Source: Caulobacter sp.
GTDB taxonomy: Bacteria; Pseudomonadota; Alphaproteobacteria; Caulobacterales; Caulobacteraceae
Reading direction: 5' to 3'
Length of the DNA: 64,000 nt
Assembly: GCA_016125585.1 (NCBI GenBank)
Contig: WGLL01000010.1
Location: 20,684-84,683, forward strand
A program made the position numbers and the translations under genes. Under the pieces are notes generated by a model, which did no database searches, had not been told where the DNA came from, and saw nothing but the letters and a program-made list of their open reading frames with translations. Shown here piece after piece: positions 7,520 through 15,855 of this stretch. The first letter of the stretch is position 1. Every line of letters starts with the position of its first letter.

Positions 7520-7544
7520 GGCGCAGTGACGGAACTTCTGCGCC
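7520..7544 (-). terminator. Possible hairpin after uvrB
   Basis: GGCGCAG (7520-7526) and CTGCGCC (7538-7544) form a 7-bp stem just beyond the uvrB stop on the minus strand. There is no immediate T-run; a short A-rich/T-rich tract occurs about 15 nt further on. Weak terminator candidate, placed between uvrB and the promoter region of the TIR gene (7294-7519, otherwise featureless). Confidence 0.35.
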
Positions 7545-7545
7545 C

Positions 7546-9789
7546 CTACCGCTTCCCCTTCCGAAACGCCTCCGCCGCCTCCACCCGCGCCTGCTTCCGC
7601 AGCGCCTTCGGCACGCTCGCGTCCACCGCCTCGCCCGCTCCCGTCAGCGCTTCGTTCGCAAACTCCAGGTCGAGCAGCTTCAGCCGCTTGATCTCGTCGC
7701 GCAGCCGGGCCGCCGTCTCGAATTCCAGGTTGCCGGCCGCATCGCGCATCCGCGTCTCCAGGTCGCGCAGCGTGGCCTGGAAGTTGTTGCCCAGGAACGG
7801 CTTGGCGTCCTCCGCCACGCCGGCGTCGATGCGGACGTGGTCGCGTTCGTAGGGGCTGGCGAGGATGTCCTTGATGCGGCTCTTGACGCTTTCGGGGGTG
7901 ATGCCCTGTTCGAGGTTCCATTGCTGCTGCTTCTCGCGGCGCCGCCGGGTCTCGCCCATGGCCCGTTCCATCGAGCCGGTGATGGTGTCGGCGTAGAGGA
8001 TGACCTTGCCGTCGACGTTGCGGGCGGCGCGGCCGATGGTCTGAATCAGGCTGGTCTCCGAGCGCAGGAAACCCTCCTTGTCGGCGTCTAGGATGGCGAC
8101 CAAGCCGCACTCGGGGATGTCGAGGCCCTCGCGCAGCAGGTTGATGCCGATCAGGATGTCGAAGGCGCCCAGGCGCAGGTCGCGGATGATCTCGATGCGT
8201 TCGAGGGTGTCGACGTCGCTGTGCATGTAGCGGACGCGCAGGCCCTGCTCATGCATGTATTCGGTGAGGTCCTCGGCCATCTTCTTGGTCAGGACGGTGA
8301 CCAGGGTGCGATAGCCGCGCTCGGCCGTCTCGCGGGCCTCGGCGATGACGTCGTCGACCTGGCTGGTGTTGTTCTTGCTGACCGGGCGGACCTCGACCGG
8401 CGGGTCGATCAGGCCGGTGGGGCGGATCACCTGTTCGGCGAAGACGCCGCCGGCCTTGTCCATCTCCCAGGGGCCGGGGGTGGCCGAGACGTGGACCGTC
8501 TGGGGGCGCATGGCCTCCCATTCCTCGAACTTCAGCGGGCGGTTGTCGAGGCAGCTGGGCAGGCGGAAGCCGTACTCCGCCAGGTTCCATTTGCGGCTGT
8601 AGTCGCCTTTGTACATGGCCCCGATCTGCGGCACCGTCTGGTGGCTCTCGTCGGTGAAGAGCAGGGCGTTGTCGGGGATGTATTCGAAGAAGGTCGGCGG
8701 CGGCTCGCCCGGGCGGCGGCCGGTCAGGTAGCGGCTGTAGTTCTCGATGCCGGCGCAGGAGCCGGTGGCCTCGATCATCTCGATGTCGAAGGTGGTCCGC
8801 TGTTCGAGGCGCTGGGCCTCCAGCAGCTTGCCGTTGGCCACCATCCAGTCGAGGCGCTGTTTCAGCTCCTTCTTGATCTCATTGACCGCCTGACGAAGGG
8901 TCGGGCGCGGGGTCACATAGTGGCTGTTGGCGTAGATCTTCACCGTCTCCAGCTCGGCGGTCTTCCTGCCGGTGAGCGGGTCAAATTCCTGGATCGTTTC
9001 GATCTCATCGCCGAACAGGCCGATGCGCCAGGCGCGGTCCTCATAGTGGGCCGGGAAGATCTCGATGGTGTCGCCGCGACGGCGGAAGGTCCCGCGCTCG
9101 AAGGCGGCCTCGTTGCGTTTGTATTGCTGGGCGACCAGATCGCCCATCAGCTGCTTCTCGTCGATGCGGTCGCCGACCGTCAGGCTGAAGGTCATGGCCG
9201 TATAGGTCTCGACCGAGCCGATGCCGTAGATGCAGGAGACCGAGGCCACGACGATCACGTCATCCCGCTCGAGGATGGCGCGGGTGGCGCTGTGGCGCAT
9301 GCGGTCGATCTGCTCGTTCCGGCTGGAATCCTTCTCGATATAGGTGTCGGTCCGGGCGACGTAGGCTTCCGGCTGGTAGTAGTCGTAGTAGCTGACGAAA
9401 TACTCGACGGCGTTGTCGGGGAAGAAGGACTTGAACTCGCTGTAGAGCTGGGCCGCCAGGGTCTTGTTGGGGGCCAGGATCAGGGCCGGCCGCTGGGTCT
9501 CGGCGATGATGCTGGCCATGGTGAAGGTCTTGCCGCTGCCGGTGACGCCCAGCAGCACCTGGTCATGCTCGCGGGCCTTGATCCCCGCGACCAGCTCCCT
9601 GATCGCCGTCGGCTGGTCGCCGGCCGGCTCGTAGTCGGCGACCAGATTGAACCGCCTGCCGCCTTCCGACTTCTCCGGCCGCGCCGGCCGGTGAGGCGTC
9701 CACAGGGCGGGGGCGTTAGGGGCCGCCAGGTCATGGACGAACGCCGCGGAGACGTCCTGGACGCCGGAGAGATTGGTCTTGGAAGCCAT
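7546..9789 (-). CDS. uvrB: Excinuclease ABC subunit B
   Basis: UvrB, 747 residues, the damage-verifying helicase-like subunit of nucleotide excision repair that receives DNA from UvrA and recruits UvrC. Walker A is GVTGSGKT at residues 81-88. The beta-hairpin that clamps the damaged strand is in the [11 protein letters not shown] region, and the helicase II motif is DESH in [13 protein letters not shown]. The C-terminal UVR domain ([15 protein letters not shown]) for UvrC contact is intact. It has an alphaproteobacterial N-terminal extension of about 45 residues before the core and a ~50-residue basic tail. It is monocistronic here. Any SOS box upstream was not obvious. Confidence 0.98.
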   Translation of the reverse strand: MASKTNLSGVQDVSAAFVHDLAAPNAPALWTPHRPARPEKSEGGRRFNLVADYEPAGDQPTAIRELVAGIKAREHDQVLLGVTGSGKTFTMASIIAETQRPALILAPNKTLAAQLYSEFKSFFPDNAVEYFVSYYDYYQPEAYVARTDTYIEKDSSRNEQIDRMRHSATRAILERDDVIVVASVSCIYGIGSVETYTAMTFSLTVGDRIDEKQLMGDLVAQQYKRNEAAFERGTFRRRGDTIEIFPAHYEDRAWRIGLFGDEIETIQEFDPLTGRKTAELETVKIYANSHYVTPRPTLRQAVNEIKKELKQRLDWMVANGKLLEAQRLEQRTTFDIEMIEATGSCAGIENYSRYLTGRRPGEPPPTFFEYIPDNALLFTDESHQTVPQIGAMYKGDYSRKWNLAEYGFRLPSCLDNRPLKFEEWEAMRPQTVHVSATPGPWEMDKAGGVFAEQVIRPTGLIDPPVEVRPVSKNNTSQVDDVIAEARETAERGYRTLVTVLTKKMAEDLTEYMHEQGLRVRYMHSDVDTLERIEIIRDLRLGAFDILIGINLLREGLDIPECGLVAILDADKEGFLRSETSLIQTIGRAARNVDGKVILYADTITGSMERAMGETRRRREKQQQWNLEQGITPESVKSRIKDILASPYERDHVRIDAGVAEDAKPFLGNNFQATLRDLETRMRDAAGNLEFETAARLRDEIKRLKLLDLEFANEALTGAGEAVDASVPKALRKQARVEAAEAFRKGKR

Positions 9790-10005
9790 CGCCTGAAGGT
9801 AGGTCGCGCGGGGGCGCGAGGCTAGAGGGGCCGCGAGCGGCTGCTGACACCCAATGGCGGCAGGATGGCGATGGTTCCTCGACCGTCCGGCGCGATCACA
9901 TAGGCAACCGCCCCTTCACAGCCCCCGGGGGGGATTGACCCCCCATAGTAGGGATGACGGCCGGCGGCGGCCTCTGCTGTGCTGGGGCACATTCAGGAGA
10001 TTGCC

Positions 10006-10425
10006 ATGCCCAAGTCCGCCACGCTCGCGTCCGCCCTCGTCCTGCTGGCCCTGCCGGTCGCCGCATCCGCCGCCGAACCGCTCGATGGGGTCTGGGAGGG
10101 GGCCTATACCTGCTACCAGGGCAAGACCGGCCTGACCCTGACGCTCGACGCGACGCCGTCGGGCGAGGTGACCGGGACCTTCGCCTTCTGGCCCCGCGGC
10201 GACAATCCGGGCGTGCCGAGCGGCCGGTTCGCGGTGCGCGGCCGGGTCACGGCCGGCGGCGAGCTGGAACTCCACGGCGACCACTGGATCAACCAGCCGA
10301 CCGGCTACGCCATGGTCGGGCTGAGCGGCAAGGCCTACGCGGGCCAGAACGGCGACAAGGACGTGCTCGTCGGCCGGGTGACCGACCTGGAGGGCTGCAC
10401 CGAGTGGGCCGCGCGGCGGAAGTAG
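10006..10425 (+). CDS. Small secreted protein of unknown function
   Basis: A 139-residue protein with a clear signal peptide (ATLASALVLLALPVAASAAEP, cleavage after ASA). The mature part begins LDGVWEGAYTCYQGKTGL and continues with alternating short strands (GEVTGTFAFWP, GELELHGDHWI), suggesting a small beta-barrel, lipocalin-like fold; two cysteines may pair. ATG 10006 is preferred over an earlier in-frame start because CAGGAGAT lies at 9993-10000 and the signal peptide begins there. The family is not recognised. Confidence 0.7.
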   Translation: MPKSATLASALVLLALPVAASAAEPLDGVWEGAYTCYQGKTGLTLTLDATPSGEVTGTFAFWPRGDNPGVPSGRFAVRGRVTAGGELELHGDHWINQPTGYAMVGLSGKAYAGQNGDKDVLVGRVTDLEGCTEWAARRK

Positions 10426-10441
10426 CCGCTCCGGCCCGGCC

Positions 10442-10894
10442 TCAGCCGTACTTGCCGGTGTAGGCGTCGCGGATGTCGAGGCAGATGCTGCGCTGGGTGT
10501 TCCAGGGGCTGGCCGGGCCGGAGCCGCCGGTGCGGATCATCTCGCGGACATTTTCGCGGCCATAGGAGACCTGCAGCAAGGCCAGGTCGACGGCCACCTT
10601 GTGGTCCATGCCCCGGTCCCGCTCCAGCCGGTCGATGGCGGCGAGCAGCATGGCCTTGCCGATGTCGCGATCGGCGTCCGCCTGGTCGGTTTCGCCGAGC
10701 AGGCTGTGGCGGTCGAAGGCGGCGGCGAACATGCCGGCGCACTGGGCCTGGAGCTTCCACCAGGGCTGGCCGATGCTGCCCTCGGTGAGGCCGGTCGCGG
10801 CGCCGCGATTGAACACAAGGTCGCCGGCCATGGCCGGGGCCGCGGCGGTCGCCGCCAGAGCCAGGGCGCAGGCCGCCGCGATAATCTGCTTCAT
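10442..10894 (-). CDS. Secreted protein, paralogue of the upstream gene
   Basis: A 150-residue protein with signal peptide (cleavage after APAMAG). The mature part shares with the preceding gene the order GDLVF..., LTE(G/S)..G.P(W/Y)W, QAQCAG(M/L)F.AA, a helical D(A/R)..AIDRL stretch with RDRG, and ending W....S.CLD(I/V). Function unknown. Its ATG overlaps the stop of the upstream paralogue by four bases (ATGA at 10891-10894), so the two form a translationally coupled tandem pair. Confidence 0.7.
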   Translation of the reverse strand: MKQIIAAACALALAATAAAPAMAGDLVFNRGAATGLTEGSIGQPWWKLQAQCAGMFAAAFDRHSLLGETDQADADRDIGKAMLLAAIDRLERDRGMDHKVAVDLALLQVSYGRENVREMIRTGGSGPASPWNTQRSICLDIRDAYTGKYG

Positions 10895-11361
10895 TGTCCG
10901 TTCCAGCTGGTCTGGGTCCTGTAGGCCTCGGCGACGTCGAGGCAGGTGCTGCGGGCGAAGTTCCAGGTCGAAAGTTCGCCCTCGCTGCTGGCCACGGCGG
11001 CGGCGCCGTCGGCCCGGGCCTTGAGGACGGCCGGGCTGATCACCTGCAGCGCCTCGGCCTTGGTCAGGCCGCGATCGCGGCGCAGGCGGGCGATGGCGTC
11101 ATCGGCGAAGGACAGGGCCAGGGTCCTGGCTTCCTCGGCGCCGGCGGTGTCGCCCTGTTCGCCGAGATACTGGGCGGCGGCGCCGAACAGCCCGGCGCAC
11201 TGGGCCTGGGCGGCCCAGTAGGGCTTGCCGTCGAGGGACTCGGTGAGGCTGTCGGGGGCGGCCTGGTAGAGCAGATCGCCGGCCGCGGCGGGGGCGGTGA
11301 GGGCGGTGGAGGCCGCGGTCGCCAGGGCCAGGGCGGCGACGGTATGGACGAGCATCTTCAT
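10891..11361 (-). CDS. Secreted protein, first of a tandem paralogue pair
   Basis: A 156-residue protein starting at ATG 11361 (GGGAGA just upstream), signal peptide cleaved near TAPAAAG. The mature domain is mostly helical with conserved QAQCAGLFGAAAQYLG, IARLRRDRGLT and STCLDVAEAYR; the two cysteines likely pair. It is homologous to the downstream coupled gene. Likely a periplasmic protein; no known domain was recognised. Confidence 0.7.
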   Translation of the reverse strand: MKMLVHTVAALALATAASTALTAPAAAGDLLYQAAPDSLTESLDGKPYWAAQAQCAGLFGAAAQYLGEQGDTAGAEEARTLALSFADDAIARLRRDRGLTKAEALQVISPAVLKARADGAAAVASSEGELSTWNFARSTCLDVAEAYRTQTSWNGQ

Positions 11362-11774
11362 GACGATCTCCCGGGAATTGGGCGCAAGCCGAAACACGGC
11401 GATCATGGTGACTCGCTCTGCTCCGACGCGCAATGGAAGAGAGGCGGGCGGGGCAGAGATGTGGGTGAGTATTGATCGCGCGGCGGGGGAAAATGCCGCA
11501 CTGCGGCTTTCCCCGGGAGTCCGGGCGATTTCACAATAACTAGAGGGTGTTAACCATAGGACCCGCGATATCTGGGGCGATGCTCGATGCTGCAATGCAG
11601 CATGAACTTGCGAATCAGCCACATTTGGGCCATAAAGTCTGGCATAAGGACCACCTCGGCCAATTCCTGACATCGGCCGAATCTCGTCGCACCGCCGCCC
11701 GTGTGGGATTTTCCGGCCGTTCGACGTCGATACGGGGGGCGCATCCTGCCCCTGTCGCACAGGACTAGAGAGCT
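11362..11774. other. Divergent intergenic region with a CtrA-like half-site
   Basis: A 413-bp divergent region between the secreted pair (minus) and the SleB-type hydrolase (plus). It is AT-richer than the flanks, and short open frames in it show no coding character. TTAACCAT at 11550-11557 equals the extended half-site bound by the cell-cycle regulator CtrA in Caulobacter; a single half-site is weak evidence. Confidence 0.3.
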
Positions 11775-12905
11775 TTGATTTCGCTACAACGGAGCCGCGC
11801 TGGCGCGCGAGCCCTGACCGTCGGCGCATCGACTGGCGCCGCCATGGGCCTCATCGTCGCGGCCGCCTATATGGCGGGCACCGCAGACGCGCGCGAACAG
11901 CACGTCCGTCTCTCGTCGCTGGCTCACGCCGCCGACGGACAGTTTTCCGAGGCCGCCCTGCGCGACCGCGTTCTCAATATGGATCCCGCCACCCTGGCTG
12001 TCGCCCGTCGGCACGATCCGATGTCCACGGCCGCTGACGCGCAACGCGATCGCCAGTCAGCCCTGCTCGCCGCCCGCCTCGAAAAGCGCGCCGGCAAGGA
12101 CAGTAACGCGGCCGGCGCCGGTTTGTTGCTTCGCGCCAGCTTCGGCGGCCCCTTCAACCCGGCCGCCCAGCCCTTCCGCTTTACCGGCGCGCTGGACGCC
12201 TCGCGCGATCTCGATTGCCTCACCAAGGCGGTCTACTACGAGGCCCGCGGCGAGACCCCGGCCGGCCAGGCGGCCGTGGCCCAGGTGGTGCTCAACCGCG
12301 TTCGCCACCCGGCCTTCCCCAAGAGCGTCTGCGGCGTGGTGTTCCAGGGCGCCTACAGCCGCGGCGCCTGCCAGTTCAGCTTCGCCTGCGATGGCTCGAT
12401 GCAGCGCGGTCGCGAGCCCGGCGCCTGGCGGCGGGCCGCGCGGATCGCCGAACGGGCGCTGGGCGGCTATGTGATGGCCTCGGTCGGCAACGCCACCCAC
12501 TTCCACACCGTCAACGTCTCCCCCGGCTGGGGCCCGCGCATGGTGCGGGTGCAGCAGGTGGGCATGCATATCTTCTATCGCTTCGGCGGCCGCAGCGGCG
12601 CGCCCGGGGCCTTCGGCGAGACGCCGGAGCTGTCGCGTGACGGCATGGAGAGGGTCCAGGCGACCAGCATGCCGACCGGCCCGGTGCCCTATGAGATCAT
12701 CACCGGGTCCGGCGCGCGGGTGATCCTCGCCTCGGCGGTGTCGGAGTCCCCGGCGCCGGCGGCGAAGACCCCCTCGGCAAAGGCCACGGCGGACGCCGCT
12801 GCGGTGAAGGACTCAAAGCCGGCGCCGGCCAAGGCGCCGGCGGCCAAGCCGGCCGTTCCGGCTATGGCTGCTCCGCAAGCTGCGCGGCCCGTAGCCGCTT
12901 CCTGA
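11775..12905 (+). CDS. Cell-wall hydrolase, SleB/CwlJ domain
   Basis: A 376-residue membrane-anchored hydrolase. An N-terminal hydrophobic segment (residues 12-35) is followed by a linker and then the Hydrolase_2 (SleB) domain at about residues 145-275: DCLTKAVYYEARGE with the catalytic glutamate, GQAAVAQVVLNRVRHP, FPKSVCGVVFQG and CQFSFACDG. SleB-type enzymes are lytic transglycosylases acting on peptidoglycan. The tail is Ala/Pro/Lys-rich and disordered. The start is TTG at 11775. The 3' end overlaps the convergent SDR gene by 44 bp. A paralogue is at 23562-24833. Confidence 0.88.
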   Translation: MISLQRSRAGARALTVGASTGAAMGLIVAAAYMAGTADAREQHVRLSSLAHAADGQFSEAALRDRVLNMDPATLAVARRHDPMSTAADAQRDRQSALLAARLEKRAGKDSNAAGAGLLLRASFGGPFNPAAQPFRFTGALDASRDLDCLTKAVYYEARGETPAGQAAVAQVVLNRVRHPAFPKSVCGVVFQGAYSRGACQFSFACDGSMQRGREPGAWRRAARIAERALGGYVMASVGNATHFHTVNVSPGWGPRMVRVQQVGMHIFYRFGGRSGAPGAFGETPELSRDGMERVQATSMPTGPVPYEIITGSGARVILASAVSESPAPAAKTPSAKATADAAAVKDSKPAPAKAPAAKPAVPAMAAPQAARPVAAS

Positions 12906-13683
12906 CCAGGCCGGGCATGAAGCGCAGGGTCAGGGCGAGGGACTTCCCCGCCTGGCCGACGATGTAGTTGAGCTTGCCGCCCTTGCCCTGGGCCGCGTCC
13001 CAGATCACCTGGGCGGCTTCCTCGACCGTATAGACCGGCGATCCGCCCTCGCGGATGGCGTCGGCGATCTTCATATTGGTGCCCTGGGCGCCGGCGTTGA
13101 GGATCGGGGTGTCGACGAACCACGGCATGATGCAGCGCACCGCCACGCCAAAGCGGCCGAACTCGCCCTCCAGCGCTTCCGAGAGGCCGCGGACAGCGAA
13201 CTTGCTGGCCGCATAGATGGCCATCCGCGGCGCGCCGAACAGGCCGGCGCAGCTGGCGACATTGATCAGGGTCGAGCCCGGGGTCGCCTTCAGCAGGTCC
13301 AGGCCGGCCCGGGCGCCGTTGATCACGCCCTTCACATTGATGTCGATCTGCAGGTCGCCCTCCTCAGGGCTCTGCTCCTCGAGATAGCCGTAGCGGGCGA
13401 TGCCGGCGTTGTTGAGCAGCACGTCGAGGCGGCCGCCGCTGGCCTTGCCGAAGGCGGTCATCGCCCTGCTCCATTGGCCCCGGTCGCGGACGTCGAGATC
13501 GAGGGTGACGCCGTTGCCGGGGCCGATTTCGGCCAGGGCCTGCTTCAGGCCGGCCTTGTCGATGTCGGCCAGGCCGACGAACCAGCCTTCACGGGCGAAC
13601 CGTTTTGCGGCGCCCAGGCCGATGCCGCTGGCCGCCCCGGTGATGAAGATCGACTTGCGTCCGCTGGCGCTCGCGGTGGCCAT
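12862..13683 (-). CDS. Short-chain dehydrogenase/reductase
   Basis: A 273-residue classical SDR. The NAD(P)-binding motif is TGAASGIG (residues ~15-22), the structural NNAG is in LLNNAGIA, the catalytic serine is in NVASCAG and the YxxxK pair in YAASK. An aspartate after beta2 (LADID) suggests NAD rather than NADP. The substrate cannot be predicted. The last 44 bp overlap the convergent hydrolase gene. It is preceded by a ~60-bp spacer. Confidence 0.9.
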   Translation of the reverse strand: MATASASGRKSIFITGAASGIGLGAAKRFAREGWFVGLADIDKAGLKQALAEIGPGNGVTLDLDVRDRGQWSRAMTAFGKASGGRLDVLLNNAGIARYGYLEEQSPEEGDLQIDINVKGVINGARAGLDLLKATPGSTLINVASCAGLFGAPRMAIYAASKFAVRGLSEALEGEFGRFGVAVRCIMPWFVDTPILNAGAQGTNMKIADAIREGGSPVYTVEEAAQVIWDAAQGKGGKLNYIVGQAGKSLALTLRFMPGLVRKRLRAAQLAEQP

Positions 13684-13748
13684 GGGCCGCCTCCCTGTGT
13701 CTGTTTATTATCGTTGATCAGATGCGGGAAGCGGCCGGGGGTCAAGCG

Positions 13749-13925
13749 TCAGCTGTTGTCCTCGACGGGGGCCGCCGGGCCGTTCTTCTTGATCGAGTCG
13801 ATGGCGTTCTGGGCCGAGGCCTTGGAGGCGTAGCCCTCGGTCGAGAACATGATCTCGCTGTTGAACTTGAAGCGGACGCGGAACTCGCCAGCCTTGTCCT
13901 TGTAGATCTCAAACTTGTGGGCCAT
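13749..13925 (-). CDS. DUF1508 (YegP-like) small protein
   Basis: A 58-residue protein: MAHKFEIYKDKAGEFRVRFK, then SEIMFSTEGYASKASAQNAI and a short acidic end. This is one unit of the YegP/DUF1508 fold, an alpha/beta domain present once or twice in small bacterial proteins of unknown role. AGGAGAC lies ~7 bases upstream of the ATG. It is a single-copy, solo gene. Confidence 0.88.
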   Translation of the reverse strand: MAHKFEIYKDKAGEFRVRFKFNSEIMFSTEGYASKASAQNAIDSIKKNGPAAPVEDNS

Positions 13926-14018
13926 GGCCGTCTCCTGTGTTGGCCGCCCGACATTGGCAGGCGGCGGCGGTTCGCGTCCAGAGCAAGGTGCGGCAATTCT
14001 CCCCCCGAAATGGGGACG

Positions 14019-14489
14019 CTAGAGACGCAGCAGATAGACGTGCTCGCCCTCCAGAACTCGCTCGCCCTTCTGGTTGGTCACGGTGGCGGCCATGGTGACC
14101 ACGCCGGTGGTGCGCTGCGGCTTGAGGCCGGTGATCTGCAGCAGCGGAAACAGGGTGTCGCCCGGATAGGCGCTTTTCAGGATCTTCGCCCGGACCTCGA
14201 TCATCCCCAGCAGGGCGTCGCCGATCTCATGGGGGAACAGACCGGCCCCGGCGGCGGTGAAGCACAGCACCTGCAGGCCGTGCGCCAGCGGACCGGGGTG
14301 ACCGAGCGCCTGGCAGTATTCGGCGTCGTAGTGGATCGGGTGGTTGTCCAGGCTGACGGTCTGGAAAGCGGTGAAATTGCCGTCGCCCAGGGTGCGCGAG
14401 GGCAGGGGATAGCGGTCGCCGACCTTGAGATCGGCGAAGGTCTTGGCCGGGGTGACGCGGTGGGCGGCGTAGACGTCGGGCAGGGGCAT
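14019..14489 (-). CDS. MaoC-like (R)-specific hydratase domain protein
   Basis: A 156-residue hot-dog-fold protein of the MaoC dehydratase group. It shows FADLKVGDRY, then NFTAFQTVSLDNHPIHYDAEYC with the Asp/His catalytic dyad region (D48/H50 approx.), then GPLAHGLQVLCF, and the second half GDTLFPLLQITGLKP. Such proteins hydrate enoyl-CoA thioesters, but the exact substrate is unknown. It is monocistronic, next to an inverted-repeat element. Confidence 0.85.
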   Translation of the reverse strand: MPLPDVYAAHRVTPAKTFADLKVGDRYPLPSRTLGDGNFTAFQTVSLDNHPIHYDAEYCQALGHPGPLAHGLQVLCFTAAGAGLFPHEIGDALLGMIEVRAKILKSAYPGDTLFPLLQITGLKPQRTTGVVTMAATVTNQKGERVLEGEHVYLLRL

Positions 14490-14508
14490 GGGTCAGGCTC
14501 CGGGAAAT

Positions 14509-14700
14509 CCTCCTCCGGCCAAGGGCCGGGGGAGCGGGACCACGCGTAGCGTGGCGGAAGGGGCGGCGCCAGCCGGTGGATTGTTGAAGCGGTCTTGAAG
14601 CCCAGCCGGACGGCGCGAAGTCTTCAGGCTTCGGCGCCGCCCCTCCACCCCGCGCGTATTCGCGCGCGGTCCCCCTCCCCCGCGCTTTGCGCGGAGGAGG
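14509..14700. repeat. Inverted repeat with nested hairpins, CCTCC(C/T)CC family
   Basis: The left arm (14509 to ~14575) and right arm (~14637-14700) are imperfect reverse complements: CCTCCTCC, a hairpin, GGGGGAG.GGGACC, another hairpin, GGGGCGGCGCC. The hairpin sequences differ between arms (CCGGCC-AAG-GGCCGG left; CGCGC-AAA-GCGCG right; CCACGC-GTA-GCGTGG left; CCGCGCG...CGCGCGG right) yet each still pairs with itself. A second copy begins at 63918. No ORF. Confidence 0.75.
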
Positions 14701-14703
14701 ATG

Positions 14704-15642
14704 TCAGCTCGCCGCCGTCCGTCGCAGCGACTGCGGCGGCTGGCCGAAGGCGCGGAGGAAGGCGCGGCGCATGCGCTCGGGATCGCCGAAGCCGACTTCC
14801 AGGGCGACGTCCTCGACCCGCAGGGGCTGACTTTCCAGCAGGGCGCGGGCCGCCTCCAGCCGCAGGCGCTCGACGGCCTTGGCCGGAGTGAAGCCAACTT
14901 CGGCGCCGAAGGCTCGCAGGAAGGTGCGCTCACTCATGCCGGCGCGTTCGGCGAGGTCGGGGACGGTCAGCGGCAGGCCCAGATTCTCCCGCATCCAGGC
15001 CAGAAGCGGATCGAAGCGGCCGCCGGCTTCCATCTCCAGCAGGGCCGAGAACTGCGACTGGCCGCCCGGACGTCGATGATAGACCACCAGCTGCTGGGCG
15101 GTTCGCCGGGCGATGTCCTCGCCGAGATCCTGGCCGATCAGGGCCAGGGCCAGATCGATGCCGGCGGTAATGCCGGCGCTGGTCCAGACGTCGCCGTCCT
15201 GGACGAAGATGCGGTCCGGTTCGAGCCGCACGGCCGGGTAGCGGCGGCGGAAATGGTCGGTGCGGCCCCAGTGGGTGGTCGCCCGCCGGCCGTCGAGCAG
15301 CCCGGCCTCGGCCAGGACATAGGCGCCGGAACAGACGCTGGCGGTGCGTCGGGCCGTGGCCGAGGCGGCGCGCACCCAGGCAAGCGTGTCGGCGCAGACC
15401 GCCGGCCCCCGGGTGCCCTCGCCGCCGACGACCATGACGGTGTCGAGGTCGTCGTCCGGACGGAACGAACGGCTGTTCATCGCCACTCCCGAGGAGCTGT
15501 TCACCAGCCCGCCGGCCTTGCTGAGGGTCTCGATGCGATAGGCGCCGGGCCGGTAGCGGTCAGCGATCTCGAAGGCGGCGATCGGGCCGGCGGCGTCGAG
15601 CAGCTGGAAATTGTCGAAGATCAGGACGCCGATGGGTTTCAT
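14704..15642 (-). CDS. GlxA-family transcriptional regulator (DJ-1/PfpI + AraC HTH)
   Basis: A 312-residue regulator. Residues 1-180 are a DJ-1/PfpI domain with C104 at the nucleophile-elbow position (SVCSGAY) and LLDGRRATTHW. Residues ~205-305 are an AraC-type double helix-turn-helix (LPLTVPDLAERAGMSERTFLRAF, then LRVEDVALEVGFGDPERMRRAF). GlxA-type proteins often control catabolic genes such as those for quaternary amines. It is divergent from an isonitrile-hydratase-like gene 213 bp away, with an inverted repeat between them. Confidence 0.88.
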   Translation of the reverse strand: MKPIGVLIFDNFQLLDAAGPIAAFEIADRYRPGAYRIETLSKAGGLVNSSSGVAMNSRSFRPDDDLDTVMVVGGEGTRGPAVCADTLAWVRAASATARRTASVCSGAYVLAEAGLLDGRRATTHWGRTDHFRRRYPAVRLEPDRIFVQDGDVWTSAGITAGIDLALALIGQDLGEDIARRTAQQLVVYHRRPGGQSQFSALLEMEAGGRFDPLLAWMRENLGLPLTVPDLAERAGMSERTFLRAFGAEVGFTPAKAVERLRLEAARALLESQPLRVEDVALEVGFGDPERMRRAFLRAFGQPPQSLRRTAAS

Positions 15643-15663
15643 GCGGCGGCGCCGGGGCAGGGG

Positions 15664-15748
15664 CCAATTCGGTGACAGTCACCTTTTCCGCACTGAGGGC
15701 GGCGTCGGCTATCGCGGCGGCGGGAAAAAGTGACTGTCACCGAATTGG
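15664..15748. promoter_or_regulatory. Long inverted repeat with GGTGACAGTCACC cores between divergent genes
   Basis: CCAATTCGGTGACAGTCAC at 15664 onward and its reverse complement ending at 15748 (arms about 27 bp, one mismatch) flank a ~30-bp GC-rich centre. Each arm contains its own odd palindrome GGTGAC-N-GTCACC. It could be an operator pair for the GlxA-type regulator, or a repeated element of the REP type; the sequence alone does not decide. Confidence 0.6.
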
Positions 15749-15855
15749 CGGTCGGGCTGACTCGTCTTGGCGAAAAATGAGGGAACATTGTCATTTCAGC
15801 CAGACGCTAGGTCGGGCAAGGTGACCCGGTCAAGCCCTGATCCCGGAGATCGCCA

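Noticed and set aside
8221..9825. A 534-codon plus-strand frame opposite uvrB
   Set aside because: Antisense shadow of uvrB with low-complexity Gly/Val/Asp composition and no ribosome site.
11547..11768. A 73-codon plus-strand frame before the first SleB-type gene
   Set aside because: AT-rich promoter-like region, no ribosome site, overlaps an equally long minus-strand frame; judged non-coding.
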